A DNA stretch of 64,000 nucleotides from Rhodoferax sediminis. Its GTDB lineage: Bacteria > Pseudomonadota > Gammaproteobacteria > Burkholderiales > Burkholderiaceae_C. The DNA is taken from positions 2,555,001 to 2,619,000 of the forward strand of contig NZ_CP035503.1 of assembly GCF_006970865.1 (NCBI RefSeq), given 5' to 3'. The position numbers and the translations under genes are program-made. Within the stretch, counting starts at the first letter, position 1, and each line of letters starts with the position of its first letter. Under the pieces are notes generated by a model, which did no database searches, was not told the DNA's origin, and saw only the letters and a program-made list of their open reading frames with translations. Shown piece after piece: positions 57,919-64,000 of this stretch.

Positions 57919-58800
57919 TCAGCGCCTCGTTCGCACTACCAGGCTGACACCGATCGCCGTCAGCGCCGTGCCGATCACGGTCACCAGCGTGATCGGCTCG
58001 GAAAACAGCAGCCAGGCCATCAGTGCCGTAGCGGGCGGCACGAGGTACATCAGGCTGGTGACCGACGCCACCGCGCCGCGCTGGATCAGCAGGTACAACA
58101 GCGAACTGCCGCCCAGCGTCAACGCCAGTACCGACCAGGCCATGGCCCCGGCCAACTCGGCGTTCCATTGCATGACCTCCTGCTCCAGCAGCGCAAATGG
58201 CAGCGTGACCAGCAAGGCCGCGCCCAGCAGCACGGCATTGGCCGAGCGCACGTCGCAGGGCGCCACAAACCGCTTCTGGTACAGCGTGCCGGCCGTGATG
58301 CTGAACAGCGCCATGGTAGCCAGAGAGAGGTTGAACCAGTCGGCCTCGCCGCCCTGCCCCAGCCTGCGCGACACCACCAGCGCCAGCCCGGCAAAGCCCA
58401 GCGTCAAGCCGGCCCACTGGCGACGCGTCACGTGCCCGCCCGTGCCCGAGAGCCAGACGGCGGTCAGCACCGGCTGCAGGCCCACGATCAATGACGACAG
58501 GCCCGAGCCCATGCCGGCCTTGACGGCGGCCCAGACACCGCCCAGATACCCGCCGTTCATCAACACGCCGGTGACGGCCAGGTGCAGCCACTGCGCGCGC
58601 GTTTTCGGCCAGGCCACGCGCGCCAGCACGATCCAGGGCAGAAAACACAGAATGGACAGCGCATAGCGCAGCGCCAGAAACTTCATCGGCGGGGCATATG
58701 GCATGCCGTAGCGCGCCACGATGAAGCCGGTGCTCCAGATCACGACAAACACCGCAGGCATGGCCCGCGTGAAGGCGTCGTCGCGGGCCGCCGACGTCAT
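57919..58800 (-). CDS. EamA/DMT-type transporter
   Basis: A 293-residue inner-membrane protein with ten membrane segments in two EamA repeats (FVVIWSTGFIVARYGMPYAP in the first, GSSLLYLLIQRGAVASVTSL in the second). The substrate is unknown; family members export metabolites. It lies 39 bp upstream of the tartrate/malate dehydrogenase gene and 10 bp after pgsA, so cotranscription is likely. Confidence 0.88.
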   Translation of the reverse strand: MTSAARDDAFTRAMPAVFVVIWSTGFIVARYGMPYAPPMKFLALRYALSILCFLPWIVLARVAWPKTRAQWLHLAVTGVLMNGGYLGGVWAAVKAGMGSGLSSLIVGLQPVLTAVWLSGTGGHVTRRQWAGLTLGFAGLALVVSRRLGQGGEADWFNLSLATMALFSITAGTLYQKRFVAPCDVRSANAVLLGAALLVTLPFALLEQEVMQWNAELAGAMAWSVLALTLGGSSLLYLLIQRGAVASVTSLMYLVPPATALMAWLLFSEPITLVTVIGTALTAIGVSLVVRTRR

Positions 58801-58810
58801 GGCTGCAACG

Positions 58811-59377
58811 TCACTTCACGCGCGCCCGGATTTCGGGCAGCGCTTTTTGCAGGTAATACACCATGGACCAGACCGTGAGGATGGCCGCAATCCAGATCAG
58901 CCAGGTGCCCCACAGGTGCGTGTCGATGCGCCCGAACAGGCGGCCGTCGAACAGCAGGAACGGAATGGCCACCATCTGCGCCACCGTCTTGAGCTTGCCG
59001 ATCATGTGCACTGCCACGCTCTTGGACGCGCCGATCTGGGCCATCCATTCGCGCAGCGCCGAGATCGCAATCTCGCGGCCGATGATGATGAGCGCCACGA
59101 ACACGTCGACCCGCTGCAAATACACCAGCACCAGCACGCAGGCGCAGACCAGGAACTTGTCGGCCACCGGGTCGAGGAAGGCGCCGAACGAAGAGGCCTG
59201 GTTCAGCTTGCGCGCCAGGTAGCCGTCGAGCCAGTCGGTGGCGGCGAACAGCATGAACATCACCGTGGCCACCAGGTTGCGGCTGGGCTCGCTGATGGGC
59301 AGGTAGAACACGCCGACAATTAACGGGATCGCGACGATGCGCGTCCAGGTCATGATGGTCGGGATGGTCAGAAACAT
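58811..59377 (-). CDS. pgsA: CDP-diacylglycerol-glycerol-3-phosphate 3-phosphatidyltransferase
   Basis: A 188-residue membrane enzyme for phosphatidylglycerol synthesis. The CDP-alcohol phosphotransferase motif is complete: DWLDGYLAR (about 48-56) followed by GAFLDPVADK. There are about four membrane helices. It follows uvrC by about 50 bp, the order uvrC-pgsA being common in betaproteobacteria. Confidence 0.94.
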   Translation of the reverse strand: MFLTIPTIMTWTRIVAIPLIVGVFYLPISEPSRNLVATVMFMLFAATDWLDGYLARKLNQASSFGAFLDPVADKFLVCACVLVLVYLQRVDVFVALIIIGREIAISALREWMAQIGASKSVAVHMIGKLKTVAQMVAIPFLLFDGRLFGRIDTHLWGTWLIWIAAILTVWSMVYYLQKALPEIRARVK

Positions 59378-59428
59378 GGGTGCGATTGTGTCATGGCCGG
59401 CGATCGCCGACGGGCCGGCCCGCGAGCC

Positions 59429-61432
59429 TCATCGCAGCGCCCGGTAGATTTCCGCGGCCAGCTCCTTCGAGATGCCCTCTACCGTGGCAATTTCCTCCGC
59501 GCTGGCACCGGCCACACCCCGAATCCCGCCAAAGCGCTGCAGCAGCCGGGCGCGCCGTTTCGGACCGATGCCCGGGATTTCCTCCAGCTTGCTGCCACCC
59601 ACGCGCACCCGGGCCCGCTGGGCGCGCATGCCGGTGATGGCAAAGCGGTGCGCCTCGTCGCGGATCTGCGCCACCAGCATCAGGGCGGCGGAATCCTTGC
59701 CCAGGTACACCTTGGGGCGGCCATCGGCGAACACCAGCTCTTCCAGACCCACCTTGCGGCCCTCGCCCTTTTCTACACCCACGATCAGGCCGAGGTCAAT
59801 GCCCAGTTCGGCGAACACCTCGCGCGCCATGCTGACCTGGCCCTTGCCACCGTCCACCAGCACCAGGTCGGGCAAGCGCACGGTGCTGACGGGCGGCGCC
59901 GCGGCGGCGTCATCGCCGGATCCCTCAGCGGCTGCGCCCAAAGGGCCCGGGCCCGCGTTTTCGGCTTGCCGGATAACCTCCACCATTTTGCTGTAGCGCC
60001 GCGTCAGCACCTGGCGCATGGCGGCGTAGTCGTCGCCCGGCGTGATGTTGTCGATCGAGTAGCGGCGGTACTCGGCGCTTTGCATCTTGTGGCCCTGAAA
60101 CACCACGCACGAGGCCTGCGTGGCCTCCCCCGCGGTGTGGGAAATGTCGAAGCATTCGATGCGAAAGGCATCGAGCTGGTCCGGCACCAGCCCCAGCGCA
60201 TCGACCAGCGCGCGCGTGCGGGCCTGCTGCGAGCCCTCCTCGGCCAGCAAACGGGCCAGCGCGATGCCGGCGTCTTTCTGCGCCATCTCGAGCCAGATGC
60301 GGCGCTGCTCGCGCGGCTGGTGCACGGCGCTGATCCGCACGCCGGTCTGCAGCGACAGCGCCTCGATCAGGGCGTTGCTCACCGGCTCGCTGGTGATCAG
60401 CGTGGGCGGCACCGGCACGTCGATATAGTGCTGCGCGATAAAGGCTTCGAGCACCTGCACCTCGACCGACAGATTGACCGGCGGCAACTCATCGTCCACG
60501 TCCGCCTGGTACACGCCCGTGGCATCTTCCACCTGCGCCGGAAAGTAGGGCCGGTCGCCCAGATGCCGGCCGCCGCGCACCATGGCCAGGTTGACGCAGG
60601 CCCGGCCCCCGTGCACCTGCACCGCGAGGATATCCACGTCCTTGTCCGACACGTTGTACACGGCCTGCTGCAGCAACACGGTCGACAGCGCCGACATCTG
60701 GTTGCGCAGCTCGGCCGCCTGCTCGAACTCCAGCCGCTCGGCATGCGCCATCATGCGGGCCTGCAGCGCATCGAGTACCTGCTGGGTCTCGCCCTGCAGG
60801 AATTTTTCGGCATCCTGCACATCCTGCGCATACGCCTCGGGCGAGATGTAATTGACGCAGGGCGCCGAACAGCGCTTGATCTGGTACAGCAGGCAGGGCC
60901 GCGTGCGGTTGTTGAACACCGTGTCCTCGCAGGTGCGCAGGCGGAACACCTTTTGCAGCAGCAGGATCGACTCCTTCACGGCCCAGCCGTTGGGGAACGG
61001 GCCGAAGTAGCGGTTCTTCTTGTCGACCGCACCGCGGTAATAGGCGACGCGCGGGAAACTGGCCGCTGACGGCGCCCCCGCCCCGGCCTTGTCGCGCGGG
61101 CCGGTGATCTTCAGATAGGGGTAGCTCTTGTCGTCCCGGAACAGGATGTTGTACTTCGGGTTCAAGACCTTGATCAGGTTGTTTTCCAGCAGCAGCGCCT
61201 CGGCCTCGGAGCGCACCACCGTGGTCTCCATGCGCACGATCTTGCTCACCATGTGGCCGATGCGCGTGCCGCCATGGTCTTTGTGGAAATAGCTCGAAAC
61301 CCGTTTTTTCAGGTTGATCGCCTTGCCGACATACAGCAGTTGGCCGTCGGCGTCGAAGTAACGGTACACGCCGGGCAGCGCCGGCAGCGCCGCGACCTCG
61401 CTCAGCAGTTGTTCGGAATGCGTGTCTGACAT
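59429..61432 (-). CDS. uvrC: Excinuclease ABC subunit C
   Basis: A 667-residue nucleotide-excision-repair nuclease. The N-terminal GIY-YIG domain ([20 protein letters not shown], residues about 18-37) makes the 3' incision. A Cys-containing segment ([18 protein letters not shown]) and a UVR domain follow. The RNase H-like domain ([22 protein letters not shown]) and the C-terminal helix-hairpin-helix ([18 protein letters not shown]) complete it. An Ala/Gly-rich insert near 505-525 is unusual. The start at 61432 gives [17 protein letters not shown]; a longer frame lacks homology. Confidence 0.95.
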   Translation of the reverse strand: MSDTHSEQLLSEVAALPALPGVYRYFDADGQLLYVGKAINLKKRVSSYFHKDHGGTRIGHMVSKIVRMETTVVRSEAEALLLENNLIKVLNPKYNILFRDDKSYPYLKITGPRDKAGAGAPSAASFPRVAYYRGAVDKKNRYFGPFPNGWAVKESILLLQKVFRLRTCEDTVFNNRTRPCLLYQIKRCSAPCVNYISPEAYAQDVQDAEKFLQGETQQVLDALQARMMAHAERLEFEQAAELRNQMSALSTVLLQQAVYNVSDKDVDILAVQVHGGRACVNLAMVRGGRHLGDRPYFPAQVEDATGVYQADVDDELPPVNLSVEVQVLEAFIAQHYIDVPVPPTLITSEPVSNALIEALSLQTGVRISAVHQPREQRRIWLEMAQKDAGIALARLLAEEGSQQARTRALVDALGLVPDQLDAFRIECFDISHTAGEATQASCVVFQGHKMQSAEYRRYSIDNITPGDDYAAMRQVLTRRYSKMVEVIRQAENAGPGPLGAAAEGSGDDAAAAPPVSTVRLPDLVLVDGGKGQVSMAREVFAELGIDLGLIVGVEKGEGRKVGLEELVFADGRPKVYLGKDSAALMLVAQIRDEAHRFAITGMRAQRARVRVGGSKLEEIPGIGPKRRARLLQRFGGIRGVAGASAEEIATVEGISKELAAEIYRALR

Positions 61433-61507
61433 ACCACCGTATTGTCGTTCCTGCAGCCAGGCTGACACAGCGCCGGGGCTGGAATAGGCCGGGTCACAAT
61501 CGCCCCC

Positions 61508-62590
61508 ATGCTGTGGGACATCTTCTGCAAGGTCATCGACAACTTTGGCGACATCGGCGCGTGCTGGCGGCTCAGCGCCGACCTGGCCGCACGCGGCGAA
61601 CAGGTGCGGCTGTGGGTGGATGACGCCTCGGCCCTGCGCTGGATGGCACCGGGCGGCTGCCCGGGCGTCACGGTGCTGCCCTGGGCGCAGTCGCTTCAGC
61701 CCACCGGGCGGCCACCGGCCGACGTGCTGGTGGAGGCCTTCGGCTGCGAGATCGCTCCTGAGTTCATAGCTGCATGCGTAGATGGGGTAAGGGCTACAGG
61801 CCGAAAACCCGTATGGATCAACCTCGAATACCTGTCCGCGGAGAGCTTCGTCGAGCGCGCCCACGGCCTGCCCTCGCCGGTTATGAGCGGTCCGGGCGCG
61901 GGCCTGACCAAGTATTTTTTCTACCCCGGCTTCACGGCGCACACCGGCGGGCTGCTGCGCGAACCTGGCCTGGCCCACCGCCAGCTTGAATTCAACCGCG
62001 CCACATGGCTGGCGCGACTGGGCGTCGACCCTCAAGGCGAGCGGCTGGTGTCACTGTTTTGTTACGAACCCCCGGCCCTGGAGGGCCTGCTCGATCAACT
62101 GGCAGACGGCGCGCAGCCCACCCGGCTGCTGGTCACGCCGGGACGCGCGGCAGCGGCAACGAGGGCCGCGATTGAGCATAAAAACAGGCTTCAGCCCTTA
62201 TGGAACAAGCGCAAGCAGCTATCAATTTCGTATTTACCGGCCCTCAGTCAGGTTGACTTCGACCACCTGCTGTGGGCCTGCGACCTCAACTTTGTGCGCG
62301 GCGAGGATTCGCTGGTACGCGCCCTGTGGGCCGGCAAGCCCTTCATCTGGCAGATCTACCCGCAGGACGACGCGGTCCACCACGGCAAGCTGGAGGCATT
62401 TCTGGATTGGCTGCAGGCACCCGCGTCGCTGCGGCAATTCCACCAGGTCTGGAACGGCGCCAGCGCCGCCGGCCTGCCACCCATCGACGGCGCCGCCTGG
62501 GGCCCGATGGCAGTGGCGGCACGTGAGCGGCTGCTGGCGCAGGACGACCTGACCCACCAGTTGCAGCAGTTCGTCCTGAAAAACCGTTAA
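61508..62590 (+). CDS. earP: EF-P arginine rhamnosyltransferase EarP
   Basis: A 360-residue GT-B glycosyltransferase that uses dTDP-rhamnose to modify Arg32 of EF-P. The N-terminus is [20 protein letters not shown] with the catalytic Asp residues D11 and D15. [16 protein letters not shown] lies near 101, and [20 protein letters not shown], followed by [14 protein letters not shown], forms the dTDP-binding part. Two copies of the dispersed repeat lie inside it in frame: residues about 83-101 and 223-241. efp follows 108 bp downstream. Confidence 0.94.
   Translation: MLWDIFCKVIDNFGDIGACWRLSADLAARGEQVRLWVDDASALRWMAPGGCPGVTVLPWAQSLQPTGRPPADVLVEAFGCEIAPEFIAACVDGVRATGRKPVWINLEYLSAESFVERAHGLPSPVMSGPGAGLTKYFFYPGFTAHTGGLLREPGLAHRQLEFNRATWLARLGVDPQGERLVSLFCYEPPALEGLLDQLADGAQPTRLLVTPGRAAAATRAAIEHKNRLQPLWNKRKQLSISYLPALSQVDFDHLLWACDLNFVRGEDSLVRALWAGKPFIWQIYPQDDAVHHGKLEAFLDWLQAPASLRQFHQVWNGASAAGLPPIDGAAWGPMAVAARERLLAQDDLTHQLQQFVLKNR
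61754..61810 (+). repeat. Dispersed repeat, copy 8 (first in earP)
   Basis: GCTCCTGAGTTCATAGC, 20 nt, then GGGCTACAGGCC from 61791, then GAAAA. It is in sense orientation within earP, just before the conserved PVWINLEYL strand. Confidence 0.75.
62176..62230 (-). repeat. Dispersed repeat, copy 9 (second in earP)
   Basis: On the minus strand: CGAAATTGATAGC, 20 nt, then GGGCTGAAGCCTG (62197-62185), then TTTTTAT. It is in the opposite orientation to copy 8, about 400 bp away in the same gene, and one of the best-conserved copies. Confidence 0.75.
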
Positions 62591-62698
62591 AATTGAAAGC
62601 TCAGTGGAATCGACATGCCGGTTGGGCAGGAAACGCTTCCTGCCACCAGGGCGGCCCCACCTCCTGACACGTTTCTCAAGACCTCCTCTCAAGACCCT

Positions 62699-63253
62699 AT
62701 GAAAATCGCTCAAGAAATCCGCGCCGGCAACGTCATCATGCACGGCAAAGACCCGATGGTTGTGCTCAAGACCGAATACAGCCGCGGCGGCCGCAACTCG
62801 GCCACCGTACGCATGAAGCTCAAGAGCCTGATCGCCAACTTCAACACCGAAGTCGTGTTCAAGGCCGACGACAAGATCGATCAGGTCATCCTCGACAAGA
62901 AGGATTGCACCTACTCGTACTTTGCCGAACCGATGTACGTCTGCATGGATGAAGAATTCAACCAGTACGAAGTCGAAGCCGAGAATATGGGCGACACCCT
63001 GAACTACCTGGAAGACGGCATGCCGCTGGAAGTGGTGTTCTACGACGGCAAGGCCATCTCGGTGGAGCTGCCGACCAGCGTCGAGCGCGAGATCACCTGG
63101 ACTGAGCCCGCCGTCAAGGGCGACACGTCCGGCAAGGTGCTCAAGCCCGCCAAGATCGCCACCGGCTTCGAGATCGGCGTGCCGATTTTCGTGGCCCAGG
63201 GCGACCGGGTCGAAATCGATACGCGCACCGGCGAGTACCGCAAGCGCGTCTGA
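62699..63253 (+). CDS. efp: Elongation factor P
   Basis: A 184-residue factor that relieves ribosome stalling at proline stretches. [20 protein letters not shown] starts the protein and Arg32 lies in [11 protein letters not shown], the residue modified by EarP. The C-terminal signature [20 protein letters not shown] is complete. The start at 62699 matches the family; the frame extends further upstream without homology. A terminator follows. Confidence 0.97.
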   Translation: MKIAQEIRAGNVIMHGKDPMVVLKTEYSRGGRNSATVRMKLKSLIANFNTEVVFKADDKIDQVILDKKDCTYSYFAEPMYVCMDEEFNQYEVEAENMGDTLNYLEDGMPLEVVFYDGKAISVELPTSVEREITWTEPAVKGDTSGKVLKPAKIATGFEIGVPIFVAQGDRVEIDTRTGEYRKRV

Positions 63254-63277
63254 GGCATTGCAGTCCCCGCTGCACGC

Positions 63278-63307
63278 AAAAGGCTTGCCGCGATGCAAGC
63301 CTTTTTT
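63278..63307 (+). terminator. Terminator after efp
   Basis: GGCTTGC (63282-63288), loop of 6 nt, GCAAGCC (63295-63301), flanked by AAAA and six T. Confidence 0.9.
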
Positions 63308-63375
63308 GATTGAACGCTGAATTTGTCGCCGCCGGCCACGCTAACCGCAGCGCAAATTCAGTGTAGGCTATCCTG

Positions 63376-64000
63376 ATGAACAAAGTGACTGCCGAACCGT
63401 CCGCTGCCTGCCCGGTGCCAGACAGCAGTCCCGTCGGCCCGGCCCGACTTTCGCTGCGCCGGGTGCTGATCGACACCTACCCCGAAAATGTGGCCTACCT
63501 GCACCGCGACTGCGAGATTTATCGAGCCGAAGGCTTCCAGGCGCTCTCGAAGGTGGAAGTCCGGGCCAACGGACACCGCATTCTGGCCACCCTGAACGTG
63601 GTGGATGACGAGAACATCGTGTCGTGCGGCGAACTCGGCCTTTCCATGGCCGCTTATGCCCAGATGGAAGTGACGGGCAGCCAGAGCGTCACGGTATCGC
63701 AGGCGGAGCCGCCCGAGTCGATCGGCGCACTGCACCGCAAACTCGGCGGGGAACGCCTTGGGCTGGAAGATTTACGCGGCATCATGCGCGACGTCGCGGA
63801 GCACCACTACTCCAAAATCGAGTTGACAGCCTTCGTGGTGGCGACCCACCGCGATGACCTGGACCGCGAGGAGGTGCACTTTCTGACAGAGGCCATGATC
63901 GAGGCCGGACGCCGGCTGGACTGGCACGAGGCGCTGGTGGTGGACAAGCACTGCATCGGCGGCATCCCCGGCAACCGCACCTCCATGCTGATCGTGCCCA
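63376..64000 (+). CDS. Thymidine/AMP phosphorylase family protein (cut by window edge)
   Basis: The visible 208 residues have the N-terminal extension and helical domain of the long (about 500-residue) thymidine/AMP phosphorylase branch. It carries [37 protein letters not shown] and, at the edge, [20 protein letters not shown], the family phosphate-binding signature. The enzyme phosphorolyses nucleosides or AMP; the substrate of this bacterial branch is not certain. The start at 63376 is the first ATG after the efp terminator. Confidence 0.88.
   Translation, partial: MNKVTAEPSAACPVPDSSPVGPARLSLRRVLIDTYPENVAYLHRDCEIYRAEGFQALSKVEVRANGHRILATLNVVDDENIVSCGELGLSMAAYAQMEVTGSQSVTVSQAEPPESIGALHRKLGGERLGLEDLRGIMRDVAEHHYSKIELTAFVVATHRDDLDREEVHFLTEAMIEAGRRLDWHEALVVDKHCIGGIPGNRTSMLIVP

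Noticed and set aside
59429-62035. An 868-residue frame extending uvrC into the earP region
   Set aside because: The extension is antisense to earP; UvrC homology begins at 61432.

Overview
This is a chromosomal window with high G+C content from a betaproteobacterium, most likely a member of the Comamonadaceae (Rhodoferax / Polaromonas / Acidovorax relatives). The gene orders point there: rpsF-priB-rpsR-rplI-dnaB, surE-pcm-nlpD-rpoS, ppsA/ppsR back to back, and EarP beside an EF-P that carries Arg32. So do the dispersed AT-containing short repeats described below. The taxonomic call is inference; no search was possible. There is no rRNA, CRISPR array, prophage or complete insertion sequence. 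Two tRNAs, His(GTG) and Val(TAC), are present.

Layout. 1-3014 (minus): thrC (cut by the window edge), hom and an AlaA-type aminotransferase. 3078-5940 (plus): a Mth938-like protein, a Bcp peroxiredoxin and a PIN-PhoH ATPase. 5991-9037 (minus): dnaB and the S6-PriB-S18-L9 operon. 9103-11439: an unusual fused sodium/solute symporter. 11488-14940: PEP synthase and its divergent regulator. 15009-25554: a long iron island on the plus strand with four probable Fur boxes. It holds a porin, an FMN-binding protein, ApbE, two b-cytochrome-like membrane proteins, bacterioferritin, a PepSY protein, FeoAB, Bfd, TonB-ExbB-ExbD and HemP. It faces a SUF Fe-S assembly operon, sufBCDSUT (25574-31356, minus). 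31578-38995: a HbpS-like protein, a Bax-inhibitor-1 protein, rlmD, the rpoS cluster and a quinone reductase. 39069-40275: a decayed zone with a doubly frameshifted nuclease, a headless gene relic and a possible IS21-like end. 40278-43981: de novo NAD genes nadA-nadC, with nadB divergent. 44035-52828: one long plus-strand run pabBC-ubiC-panD-bioADFB-panBC. 52836-53926: two accessory genes next to tRNA-His. 54040-61432 (minus): tRNA-His, ppiD, tRNA-Val, hupB, a tartrate/malate dehydrogenase, an EamA transporter, pgsA and uvrC. 61508 to the end (plus): earP, efp and a thymidine/AMP phosphorylase cut by the window edge.

How the genes work together. The iron island can be read as one pathway. A flavinylated periplasmic protein with its own ApbE, plus small haem-binding membrane proteins, could reduce Fe(III). 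FeoB would import Fe(II), and Bfr/Bfd would store and release it. TonB-ExbBD would energise outer-membrane receptors, none of which is in the window. SUF next door makes Fe-S clusters under iron stress.

The most unusual observation is a family of about 50-bp dispersed repeats with the skeleton (A/G)TAGC-N20-GGGC. The spacing was exactly the same in all nine copies I counted by hand. Eight of the nine lie inside protein-coding genes without breaking the frame, two of them in earP. They supply linkers, variable N-termini and, in one gene, the hydrophobic core of a signal peptide.
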